Translations under genes and position numbers: made by a program
Source: Rhyacophila brunnea
Taxonomy: Eukaryota > Arthropoda > Insecta > Trichoptera > Rhyacophilidae
DNA length: 64,000 nt
NCBI GenBank assembly: GCA_022495005.1
Contig: JAGYXB010000184.1
Location: 372,001 to 436,000, forward strand
Direction of reading: 5' to 3'
The notes under the pieces: model-generated
Told to the model about the DNA's origin: nothing
Database searches by the model: none
Seen by the model: only the letters and a program-made list of their open reading frames with translations
Shown: in pieces, positions 35,881-45,982 of the stretch
Position numbering within the stretch: position 1 is the first letter of the stretch
Layout of the letters: every line of letters starts with the position of its first letter

Positions 35881-36848
35881 CATATAATTAGTGTATTGTT
35901 GGATAAACCCCATTCTGGAAATTATATCCAGGTTTATAATAGAAACTATGTCAAAATCGAATCAGGTGTGAGACAAGGGGATGCGCTATCCACTATGATA
36001 TTTAACCTTGTGGTGGAATCCATAGCTCGTGAAACCAACATAAAAGGATGGGTAGCTAATAGTATAACGCAGATGTGCGCTTATGCTGACGACATAGTAA
36101 TTACAAGCAGATCCAAACAGAGGATGATCGACCATGGTGGCACTATGAAAATAAAAGCAGAAAACGCTGGGCTGAAAATAAAACAGTCAAAAACTAAGTA
36201 TATGGTCAGCACACGCGATCAAATACCGCTGCAGAATATAGACATAAGACAGCATGCCTATGAAGGGGTGGACAAGTTCACGTATCTCGGATCCAGCCTA
36301 AATATCCAAAATAAGACAGCAGAGGAGATAAAAATCCGCTTTATCTCCGGGAATAAATGCTGGCATACCTACAAGCGACTGGTGGGGTCGAAAATTCTAG
36401 GCCGAAGAAGTAAACTTCTAATATATAAAACAATTATAAGGCCAGTGGTCACTTATGGCTGTGAGACTTGGTGCTTAACTAAAAACGAGGAAAACAAATA
36501 AGCTGTCTTCGAGCGCAAAATACTCTGCAAAATATTTGAACCCACGTTGGAAAATGGGAACTACATAATAAAAATGAACCACGAGTTGGAAGAGCTGATT
36601 GAACAGCAAACAATAATAAGATACTGTAAGTCCCAAAGACTACGATGGGCGGGACATGTTGAGAGAATGCCTGAAGTTAGAGCGCCGATAATCATGACGA
36701 AGTGGCTACCCCAACGGAAGAGACCCAGAGGCCGTCCAAGAGGAAATAGGCTGACGCCGTAGAAGTGGACTGGCTTCATATAGGAAGACCCGGTAACTGG
36801 AGAAGTGTGGCGAGAGACCGGAGTGAGTGGAAAGCGGTTGTGGAGTAA
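35881..36848 (+). pseudogene. RTE-type LINE reverse transcriptase, 5'-truncated
   Basis: An open plus frame of 201 codons (35896-36501) carries reverse-transcriptase motifs: SGVRQGDALSTMIFNLVVE (block with GVRQGD..S), the catalytic CAYADDIVITSRS, KIKQSKTKYM and KFTYLGSSL, then YKTIIRPVVTYGCETW. A stop (TAA) at 36499-36501 interrupts the same frame, which goes on through QRLRWAGHVERMPEVRAP and KRPRGRPRGNRL to about 36762. A frameshift near 36750 puts the tail (VEVDWLHIGRPGNW, then SVARDRSEWKAVVE) in another frame, ending at 36846-36848. The endonuclease and early RT are missing. The YADD core is intact, but the copy cannot be functional. Confidence 0.9.
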
Positions 36849-37482
36849 GCCAAATCCCACCCCGGGATGTAGCGTCGTGGAAGAATAGAAATTATGTACC
36901 TATATACTACATGGTGTGTCCAAAGTTACTATTTTGGCATTGCTTACTCTCTTAGCCGTCAGTTTTATTAAGTAGGTACTTACATACTTACATGTTATTT
37001 TTGCACTTATTTTGGGACCCACATATTTCATTCAAGACATCAACAACAGACATAGGTACAATGCCGTTCGCAGAATTTAGAGTAGAATTTGGAATTATTA
37101 TATATAATATAATATTATTATATTTTAGATTACTTGTTCGTGTACATTCAACGTCAAACAGAGCATTTCTGCGGAAAATTTTTCTTTTAAGTGATGCCCT
37201 GTATCACAATATTTTTTATTTTTCTTCAAATACATTACCTTACATTAAGATTGACCTACTTTTAGCAGAACCCAGAACTTCAAAATCTCCATGGTTCAAT
37301 ACACTTATTTTCCGAACTGTAAAAACATCCATGCTTTTTTTATATATTTTATTCTGTTATAAATATTCTTAGATGTTGGCATTATCATTTTAAATTTCCT
37401 CTCCATTTTCTACCGATCGCATTAAATTTTTCATTTAATAAGCATTTTTATGACTTTTTTTAATATAATATTATAATAATGA
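36849..37482. other. Non-coding DNA with an unsupported 126-codon frame
   Basis: The plus frame 36992-37372 is long for this DNA, but it is F/L/I/Y-rich with no recognisable domain, no splice sites of note and no homology I recognise. I treat it as chance. Confidence 0.35.
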
Positions 37483-37875
37483 CCGTGTTTAGGAAAAAGG
37501 ACGTAACACTCACACAAAAAATTATACAGGAGAGGCAAAAAACGTTTTTTGAATGATTTTGGTTTAATATTTAAAAAAAAATAGGCACAGATATTCGGTG
37601 CATGATGGATGATTCATGATTTGGTGTAATATCTTTTCGATCTAATAATAATTAAAGAAGTTATTACAGAAAAATCATTAAAATTGAGGGTAAATGCTTT
37701 TTTCCTTAATTTAAAACTTAATTAAAACTCAATTAAAACCTGACTTTAAATAATAATTCGGCATTTGCGGCTTACTTAATTCTTACAGAACGTGTATTTA
37801 GTTGTATACATTGTTAATATCTAATAAAAGCACTTTTCGAAAAATCGAGGGTTACGCCCTTTTTCCTAAACACAG
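37483..37875. mobile_element. MITE with ~24-bp inverted ends
   Basis: The left end CCGTGTTTAGGAAAAAGGAC is mirrored at the right by GCCCTTTTTCCTAAACACAG. The repeats are about 24 bp with two or three mismatches. The interior is A+T-rich and non-coding. A clear target duplication was not found, so the superfamily is open. Confidence 0.7.
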
Positions 37876-38663
37876 TCGAATGTAAACTATTCGATTTTCA
37901 TATTTTTTTTAACAAATCATTACCATCCTTATTTGAGTCTGGGTCGATCCACTATTGAATGAATGCTTCTCCTATTTCTTTACACTCTTCTCAGTTCCAA
38001 GTTCTTCGTTGTATTTGTAAATCCATCGAACTTTATGATATCGTCTATCGAGCGGGTTCAAAGAAATTTTAACTAAATCTATCGCCTAAAAACTCAATAC
38101 ATTAATGATCAATGCTTCTTTTCTAATATCATAAAAAATACATTTTATTTTTCCTTTGCTATTATTTAAAATAAAGCCATACATCTCGACAAAAAACTAA
38201 TACAAACATCAAAATATTTATTTAGATACCATCATTGTATAAAAGACGCACAAAAATACATTCTTAACCTAAAAACTCCGAATCAATCGCAAAACATGTT
38301 AAAATATGTTAAATGACAATAAGTCCCCCAGAAAACAATGAACAGAAAAAGGCTATCGGAGTTTCACAAAATTAAATTTTCCAAAGAATATATTATGGAT
38401 CTTTTAAAGATAAGTTGAGAGTGCGTCTTCCTTCCAACGCTTTACTCTTTGTGCAATTTCTACCAAGATAGCTAATATCTTGAGATAAAATAGACTTTAA
38501 TGTGTAGGTTATTTTATTATGCATTATATTGCAATTAACACATAGCTTATTTTAAGGTTTATAGAAAATTTCCAGTACGTATTCGGCATCAAGTTATCAA
38601 AGGTGGTACATCAGTATAAATTATGCTGATATCTTTTAATTATATTATATTATATATATATAT
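37876..38663. other. AT-rich non-coding DNA
   Basis: Nothing recognised other than a (TA)n run at about 38645-38670 abutting the next element. Confidence 0.45.
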
Positions 38664-40331
38664 ATAATATATGAAAATTAATATTTGTTTGTTTGTTTGT
38701 TTGTTTGTGTGTTTGTTTGTTTGTTTGTTCGTATTTAATGCGCAGCCATACCGTTCATCCGATTGCGATAAAACTTTGTCAACTTATTTCTTGCACTTGC
38801 GCAAAGAGTATAGGCTATACTAATATATAAAAATGAATGTCTGTATGTCTGTCTGTCTGTCTGTCTGTCCCGTATGCGTTCCTATACCATTCATCCGATT
38901 GCGATGAGATTTTGGTAAGTGGTTGTATGCACACCCATGAAGGTTTCTGAATTAGTACAACCATATTCTTCTTCTTCTTCCATTCTATATTCTTCTATTC
39001 GTATGCGTTCCTATTCCATTCATCCGATTGCAATAAAACTTTCGTCAGTAATTGTGCCAACACCCGCGAAGGTTTCTGAATTAGTACAACCATCTTCTTC
39101 TTCTATTCTATCTTCTTCTATTCATATGCGTTCCTATACCATTCATCTGATTGCAATGAAATTTTGATCAAGTATTGTGCTCACGCCCGCAAACGTTTAT
39201 GAATTGATACAACTATTTTCTGCTTATTTTTCTTCTATTCTATCTTCTTCTGTTCGTATGCGTTCTTATACTATTTATCCGATTGCGATGACATTTTGAC
39301 CAGTTGTTGTGCGCATGCCCGCGAAGGTTTCTGAATTAGTACAACCGTGTTCTTCTTCTTCTATTCGTATGCGTTCCTATACCATTCATCTGATTGCAAT
39401 GGAATTTTGATTAAGTATTATGCTCACGCCCGCAAAGGTTTCTGAATATGTATATACAACCATGTCTTATTCTTTTTCATCTATTCTATCTTCTTCTATT
39501 CGTATGCGGTCTTATACCATTCATATGATTGCGATGAAATTTTGACAAGTTGTTGTGCGCACGCCCGCAAAGGTTTCTGAATTGAAACAACTATTTCTTC
39601 TTCTTTTTCTTCTATTCGTATGCATTCTTATACTATTCATCCGATTGCGATGACAATTTGACCAGTTGTTGTGCGCACACCCGCAAAGGTTTCTGAATTA
39701 GTACAACCGTCTTCTTCTTCTTCTATTCGTATGCGTTCCTATACCATTCATCCGATTGCAATGAAATTTTGATTAAGTATTATGCTCTCGCCCGCAAAGG
39801 TTTCTGAATTGATACAACCATTTCTTCTTCTTTTTCATCTATTCTATCTTCTTCTATTCGTATGCATTCCTATACCGTTCATTCGTTTACAATGAAACTT
39901 TGGTGAGTTGTCGTGCGCATGCCCACAAAGATTTCTGAATTAGAAAATCATCATCTTCTTCTATTCGTATGAGTTCTTATACCATTCATCCGATTGCGAT
40001 GAAACTTTTGTCAGAAGTTGTGCGCACACCTGCAAAGATTTCTAAATTAGTATTATATAAAATACAAAGTTTGTTGTTTGTTTGTTTCATCCAATTTTGG
40101 TTTTTTACTGCATATTTATAACATTAATAACGTTTGCATATTTTGGATTCGATTTTAATTTAGTGTTCTTTTGTTTGACCTTTACTCCTATTAGAAATTT
40201 TTTCATATTGCTTTATTGTATTTCACAGATATTTTAATATTAAAAAAAAATTACCTCTTATTATTTTTTAAAAATTTAAGATAAATATAAACACGAAGCG
40301 ATCCTGTGCGAAGCCGCGTACTTCAGCTAGT
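38664..40331 (+). mobile_element. Helitron-like, microsatellite-associated element, long array
   Basis: Same family as 29501-30363. It opens with ATGAAAATTAATATTTGTTTG, GTTT and GTCT runs, the block GCAGCCATACCGTTCATCC, a ten-unit tandem array, and the shared 3' part. It closes with GATCCTGTGCGAAGCCGCGTACTTCAGCTAGT next to (TA)n. GCGAAGCCGC can form a small hairpin just before the CTAG terminus, as Helitron 3' ends do. It encodes no protein. The length difference from the other copy is due mainly to array size. Confidence 0.7.
38870..40060 (+). repeat. Ten-unit tandem array inside the Helitron-like element
   Basis: Units of about 105 to 133 bp repeat the order CGTATGCGTTCCTATACC, CATTCATCCGATTGCGATG, AAATTTTG.., TTGTGCGCACGCCCGCAAAG, GTTTCTGAATTAGTACAACC, then a variable TTCTTC tract. 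Unit starts fall near 38871, 39000, 39124, 39256, 39367, 39500, 39617, 39727, 39858 and 39965. The other copy of the element has only three units. The 82-codon plus frame over 38919-39167 is a translation of the repeat, not a gene. Confidence 0.85.
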
Positions 40332-42299
40332 ATATATATATATATTATGATATCTCAGTGATATAACCCTGAAACGGTTAATATTTTGAAACTTAGAATA
40401 CTAAGATGAGAAAATCATTATTATAGTCACATTATACGTATATTTCAATAGATCTAAAACTCCCCATGAGATAAACAAAAGGCCTGGCGTATGATCTTCA
40501 ATCGAGTTACAAAGTTGGTTGCTTTACCGTAGGAAAATTAAAAATACATCCCAATCATAGGTAGTTAGTAACACTACCACTACAGAACTTTTAAGTCCAT
40601 GACCGACTTCACAACCATCCTTCATGATCTCTATCCGGAGTTCTATTTCTCTACAGTCGGTCATACTCAGCCTACATGTGTCCTTCATGCAAATTTCCTC
40701 TAGAGGCAGCCCAGGGGTTCCTTCAATAGTCTTAAATAAAATTGAATTCACATAAATAATCTACGGAATCATAACTTAAAAGATAAGAGCACTCACTCAA
40801 ATATTTCAAAATGTGAGGTTCGAGTCTCATTTGGTCTATCCTTTTTCAACGAATTTTTTCTAATATATATAATAATTATGTATTCTAAAGTTTTTTACAA
40901 TAATTTATTTTAATTATATTACGAAAGGAACCCTAATAGGTAATCGGATGAGATGAGTGGACAATATTAAAAAGGATGCAAACTGTATAAGTGTAACTGA
41001 CTAAAGAGAGTGGGTTCGGGATAGAAAACCTGGAGGGTTTTGGTACAGTCAGCTAATGGATCTGAATGGACTGTATCCTCAGTCTACTTTCGATACTGTT
41101 TTTATACACTGTAATACTACATGGAAAAATACTTTTTTTTCTAACAATCTTATTATACTTTATAAATTACTATATTATACTGAATTCTGAAGGTTTCGAT
41201 TGATGAAAATTGTGGAAATTCATATTCAATTATGAACAAAATAAGCTTAAATAGTACAAAATTAATTTTATATTATACTCCGTGAATGCTGTAGGTTTTA
41301 ATATAATTTGCGATGACAACGATTCCATTGTCCGTAGATTTTCTTTTGAAATATGAGACATTGAATCAAAATAATGCCGACATTGGAGATTAAGCCGCCA
41401 TCAGAGTGTCTTCTTACATTATTTTGATATGAAACTTTTGTACTTCGTAGAAGCTTTCATTGAGTGTTGTAAATTTTTCTTTAAGTACTTTTTTATCTTT
41501 GTTTTTATTATTTTTTAAGTTTGAAAGTTGTTTACGAACAACGTATTATTTTAATGGTCTGAAATAAGAAAAATAGAATTTTATTACTAACCCGTATTAA
41601 AGAAAATTGCTTTAAAGTTCTAAGTAACAATTTAAACATGGCTGTTCCTTTAGTACTATTTTACTTAAGTAGTATCGCACGCCTCAGTTATTATTGTTAA
41701 CCAGGCGTAAGTAACTTTTAAGATATGGTTCACATCCGGAAATGAATAGCTAGTAATGCGGTTAAATTAAATGAACACCAAAAATATAAAAATCCCAGTT
41801 TTGACTATTATTTTTCAGATTTTCAAATCGTATTTTTCTGTATAAAAAAATAATAACTCTACCGTACCCCGATTCTGAATCTTAATTTTAATTTAAAGCA
41901 CAAAAACTAATAGTTCTGATAATCATTTTTTCCGGAAGAAGAGCTTAAAAAAGCTCTTGACTTTTTTTAAATGTATTATATTTGCGGCCCAAATCCCGAG
42001 TCTAGCAGGTCAAATAGTTAGATTGTTATTCTTTGAACCATAGTAATATTTGCCTTCATAGTGTATTGTGCATACAACACTATGACGTAGTGAATAATTA
42101 GTTTTATAAATTATCAAAGTATTTAGTTTTATGCATTACAGTATTTCTAGGAGCTAAGCGTCTGATCATGTTCAACAACTTGACTTAAATTGACTATCCC
42201 AGAAGAATTTTGATGCAAAAGTGTTTGGTTTGAGGAGTATTAAGAAGTCTAAATTGAGGTAATTAGACGAAGATACATAGGATAAAAGGATTCAATACA
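40332..42299. other. Non-coding DNA with tRNA-like fragment and an odd minus frame
   Basis: The 75-codon minus frame at 40524-40751 lies in a balanced-composition patch and has no domain I recognise. The segment 40775-40860 is tRNA-like (separate entry). The rest is A+T-rich. Confidence 0.4.
40775..40860 (+). repeat. tRNA-like SINE fragment
   Basis: AACTTAAAAGATAAGAGCACTCAC (A-box-like) is followed by AATGTGAGGTTCGAGTCTCATT (B-box-like T arm). A related piece at about 47088-47160 reads AGCTCAAAAGGTAAAAGCACTCAC and ATGACTTTGATTTTCATT, and 46541-46561 has GATATGAGTTTGAGTCCCATT. Together they indicate another tRNA-derived dispersed family. It does not fold as a complete tRNA by eye. Confidence 0.45.
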
Positions 42300-42365
42300 T
42301 TGTGTACTTGCCAGACGCAGGATTCGAACCTGAGACCCACGACGCTATAGACCTTACGCTTACAC
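42300..42365 (-). mobile_element. tRNA-derived SINE, head fragment
   Basis: The + strand reads TGTGTACTTGCCAGACGCAGGATTCGAACCTGAGACCCACGACGCTATAGACC, the reverse complement of the SINE head including an intact B box (GGTTCGAATCC in reverse). The body and the A-box end are missing or diverged. Confidence 0.75.
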
Positions 42366-42471
42366 GTAGAAAACATAGTTTACACACGTTTTTAAATTTT
42401 TTACATTTCGCTAATACTCTATTCGTGAAAACTGATTCCAAATAGTTATCTAAGAGAGTTCTTGCTCACTA

Positions 42472-42840
42472 TTAAGGCTATACCTCAGCTGAGGCATGGT
42501 CTAAAGAGATCGTGACTAGGCAATGCGTGGAATGTGCAAATGCCGAACGAAATATAATTTGTCATAAAAATTCAACATGCGTCCTTTTTATGTTATGTTT
42601 ATTATTATATTCGTAATAATAATAGAATATTCATTGACATGTTATCTTTTTCAAGTACATGCGACACCTTTTTTAGTCATCTTTACATGATTTAAGAATA
42701 TATTCCTTCGACGCCATCACAAAACAAATTGACGTGCAAACAGGTCGACTATCGCTCTCTGAATAGCAACGCGGCCGAAATTTCATTCCACATATAGTTG
42801 AAAATTATTTGCCGTTTCACTTACGTACGCTCTTTATTAA
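42472..42840. mobile_element. TTAA-bounded MITE, copy 2
   Basis: It starts TTAAGGCTATACCTCAGCTG and ends TTTCACTTACGTACGCTCTTTATTAA. The interior matches copy 1 (GAGGCATGGTCTAAAGAGAT, CGAACGAAATATAATTTGTC, TCGACGCCATCACAAAACAA). It lies less than 200 bp upstream of the first recognised Sidestep-like exon, near the end of the preceding intron. Confidence 0.75.
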
Positions 42841-43028
42841 TTCAGCGGTGCAAACCGCATGAAATTACAAATTTAAAAAAAAAAAAACGACAATGCATTC
42901 TTTATTATTACATTTACTTACATTAATATCATCGTGTTGGCAATAGTAAGTATGCATAATAAGTGCAAGATAAGAATAATTGTATGTAATAATATTATTA
43001 TTAATATAATATATTGTTTTCTTTATAG

Positions 43029-43237
43029 TTTCGACGTCCGTGGAGTAGGGATGGCTGAAGGCCGTCACTGGTCAGCACCAGGAGTGTTTGGTCCTCGCGC
43101 TCACTTTCGAGCGACTCCACCACCAGCCGCTCTTCTTCTTCAAGATGTGAAGCGTCATGATGAAGGCGTATATCGTTGCCGTGTGGACTACAGAAATACA
43201 CAAACGATGAGTTTTCGATATAACTTCACAGTCATCG
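43029..43237 (+). CDS. Sidestep-like protein, exon A: second half of Ig1
   Basis: A pyrimidine-rich tract ending TTTATAG precedes and GTGAGT follows. The first base completes a split codon (probably Ser, AG|T), then FDVRGVGMAEGRHWS begins. The key Ig V-set features are W in GRHWS, VFGPRAHFR, and DVKRHDEGVYRCRVDYRN, where D.GVYRC is the F-strand with the second disulfide cysteine. NFTVI near the end is an N-glycosylation sequon in the G strand. The run (F/Y)DVRG...HW(S)..VFG.RA.F is characteristic of the Sidestep family. It acts at the cell surface. The exon ends in phase 1. Frames on the minus strand here are shadows. Confidence 0.9.
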
Positions 43238-43429
43238 GTGAGTCACAAATAATTATGTTTGTTTATTGTATATATATTTAAAATTACTGCGTTTCAAACA
43301 ACATAATATATATTATATACCTTACATATTTACTTACTTAACCCTGTCATGTCCCAATGTTGGATCAAAGAGCAATATTATATAAAGTAGCGCAACTTTC
43401 TTTGGTCCATAGTTACGTTTCGCATCTCA

Positions 43430-44100
43430 CACCATGTTAGATTTGTAGCGTGTAGATTGCTTTTGTGGCACCGCTACCGCGTTGGGGATGGTCGGCCATG
43501 GCGTACGGTGTATTGCACTCTGTAGCAGCAACCGGAACACATGGCCCAACTACGTGAATCATCTCCTCGTTATTACGTGAATTCGAGTGTTGGTAACGCG
43601 GTCGTACCAATGTCCTATAGGATCCCAAAAGTCAAAACCTTTGAAGATGCCATGTATCGCAGCCATGCAGTATCACAAGTAGCACGCACGTTTGGAACAA
43701 ACGATATTTAGTCCTCACAGAATACAGTATTGATCTACACGCAACTCCAAGTTAACTTAATGTAGACCATGCAACAACTATAAGGATTCCAAATGCGCAA
43801 ACGAGATGCAATGTCTGCGATGGGCTGATCACGTGACACTAATGGATAAAAAGCATAGACAAAGAGCCTTACGTTTAATACATGTATGGATTTACTGCCG
43901 ACAGTACGTATTATCGCGGCTATAATAAGGAAATAAACAAACACGTACTGTCGTGGATCATGCATGGATCAAAAAAGTTCAGAAGCTTCTGAAATTTCAC
44001 GCCAAAATTGGTACCTGCATGGCAGTGCTCATGCATAGTAGAACAATAGTGGCAAAATTGTCGGAAGAAATACGAACTACACCGCACAGAACATTTTGAC
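43430..44100. other. Unexplained GC-richer intronic block
   Basis: The composition is clearly less A+T-rich than the rest of the intron. It contains an inverted repeat (CGACAGTACGT at 43899-43909 with ACGTACTGTCG at 43943-43953) and a 48-codon plus open run starting near 43953 (VDHAWIKKVQKLLKFHAKIG and on, to a stop at 44097-44099). No family is recognised. It could be an old transposon or conserved regulatory sequence. Confidence 0.3.
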
Positions 44101-44378
44101 ATTTACTGATTATCTACAAACCTGTCCAAACCGGTCTGAATCTGTCAAATAGCACCATACAATGACAAAATAGCATCTTGCTTACGCTTGAAGAATGAGA
44201 TTGGAGAAACAGTCAGCAGTTTTACGTGTAAACAGTTATTTTTGCCATAGTTTAAAAAACACACTATTGGTGTCAGAAAAATCGTGCACGTGCACAGGCG
44301 GTATAATAGTTTAGAATGAAAACGGTCTGTGAGACTATTTAGGTGATTAAATTTGAAAGTTGGAAAGAGACTTGCAAG

Positions 44379-44864
44379 CAGAGGGTTAGAGCGGAGTAAG
44401 CGGACCCTTTTTTGAGTTGCTCCGCTCCGGGAGCTAACACTTGCTCCAGCTCCGCTCCGGGTAAAAAGTTTTAATATGTATTATATGTATACAAATATTA
44501 AAAAAATAGTAGTTTTGCAGTAAGGTTTATTATTCGTCCTTTTCATTATTACTTCTATTTAAGAAAATTCCAGGCAGCAAATCGTCTTTCATTATCTGCC
44601 TCTTCTGTCAAAAAGAGTGAGGTTATATTTATCACTTGGCAGTGTTGCCGTATTTCAAATAATTCCAGTTTTGCAAAGTGTCAAATATAATATTTTCAAT
44701 GGATGTTAGGATGAAAATGTAATAATAAAAAAACATCTGGAGCAGTAGAGCACTACAAATCTTCGGTGTTCCGGCTCCGCTCCAGCTCCGGGTACAACCC
44801 CATTGCTCTACCGCTCCGTGCTCCTGCTCCGTGCTCCTCGTTCGAGCTCCGCTCCAATGCTCTA
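44379..44864. mobile_element. hAT element with perfect 8-bp duplication, CTCCGCTCC repeats
   Basis: It is flanked by CTTGCAAG at 44371-44378 and 44865-44872 (perfect). The ends CAGAGGGTTAGAGCGGAG and CTCCGCTCCAATGCTCTA are imperfect inverted repeats. Both ends are packed with CTCCGCTCC/GAGCTCCG strings, typical hAT subterminal sites. On the minus strand near 44545-44610 a short run (EEADNERRFAAWNFLK) may be a transposase remnant. At 486 bp it is non-autonomous. Confidence 0.85.
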
Positions 44865-45003
44865 CTTGCAAGCACTGGAAGTGATCGACTAGTGAAGAAA
44901 AGTGGAAGATCAAATAGGGTAGAGGAGTCTTCTTGTGGCGGCCAATGTCTACCCCAGGCAGTAGAGCTAGAGAACAGATGAAGAAAATATATATCAAGCA
45001 ATT

Positions 45004-45800
45004 GAAGAGTGACATTCCAAACCGACCTTAGTCCAAAATTACAAATTTTCATGTTTTGATGGAATCCGATAGAGTGTGCTGAGATCTATATTCTCACCAA
45101 AACTTATATTTTACAAAAAATCCTATGTCTCTTAAATTTGATGTCGAAATGTGCCTTTTTTTCTCAAAACAGCACTAAGGTAACGGTTGATTCTTTCCAA
45201 ACTGGCCTAAGGATATATGCGCATGCGCAGTTGAACTCTTTTTGCTACATTTACGCTCCAAGCGGCCATAATATAATATGGTAACACGTCAGATTATAAA
45301 TGTCAGACGAAATATTAGAGAATTTGTGTTTTATAAGTTCATGTGCACATCAGTAAACTATGTTTTTATTGAAAATGATCCTACATTGTAGTATTGTTAA
45401 TGTTTACCTTTTTATCAAAAAATGCAATAAAGTGAAAGAAATTTTATATTATTTTTATTCATTAATTATCCCAACAGACCTGTCCATGACCACATTCTAT
45501 TACACAATCATAATTGTATTCACAAAAGACACTCAACTTTACTTTATTGTGCCCCAAACTGTATTTAGTACAGACTTAGGGCCATTTTGAAAAAAAAGTC
45601 AGTTTTTGAATGAATTTTTTTGAATTTTCACTATACTTTTTAATGTTATTGATATATTATGTTTTCGAGTCTTTGAATTTTCTATAAAATTGCCAAACAT
45701 TATAGTACCGAAAAATTAAGAGGTAAATTGCAAATCACAAAAATATGATTATCTCAAAATCAGATTTTTAGACTTAGGCCGGTTTGGAATGTCACTCTTC
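45004..45800. mobile_element. Inverted-repeat DNA element, ~35-bp ends
   Basis: Left GAAGAGTGACATTCCAAACC pairs with right GGTTTGGAATGTCACTCTTC; the pairing continues inward (GACCTTAG against CTTAGGCC) for about 35 bases. AATT borders both sides (45000-45003, 45801-45804), a possible 4-bp duplication. An internal partial copy of the TIR core (TCCAAACTGGCCTAAGG) lies at about 45197-45213. A 76-codon plus frame (45360-45590) inside has no known domain. Confidence 0.75.
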
Positions 45801-45930
45801 AATTATTACCAATAATACGTACGTGAATAAATAATGAGTAGTTTCATATTCGCAAACCTGTGAAATTGGTTAAGACTGTTTACATTACGAATCATTATGG
45901 TTATTGAATATATTTGCTCAGTGAGTTAAG

Positions 45931-45982
45931 TGCCTTCGTGTGTGTGCGAGGGGGTGTGTGAGTGTGTCTGTGCGTGTGTATT
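45931..45982. repeat. Imperfect GT-rich microsatellite
   Basis: It is a run of GTGTGTG interrupted by CGAG, GGGG and CT units. It is simple-sequence DNA within intron A. Confidence 0.75.

Noticed and set aside
36561..36860. 99-codon minus frame
   Set aside because: Shadow of the RTE reverse-transcriptase tail on the + strand.
36992..37372. 126-codon plus-strand frame
   Set aside because: Longest ATG frame outside the LINE, but rich in F, L, I and Y, without domain, start context or splice signals; expected by chance in A+T-rich DNA.
38919..39167. 82-codon plus frame with internal repeats
   Set aside because: It looked like a repeat protein, but is simply the translated tandem array of the Helitron-like element.
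38664..40331. CRISPR-like array
   Set aside because: The regular repeats have no short conserved repeat/spacer structure; they are ~120-bp minisatellite units in a eukaryotic mobile element.
44632..45052. Overlapping minus frames of 127 and 99 codons
   Set aside because: They arise from the GC-rich CTCCGCTCC repeats of the hAT element at 44379-44864; the residues are translated repeat (S, R, G, E runs).
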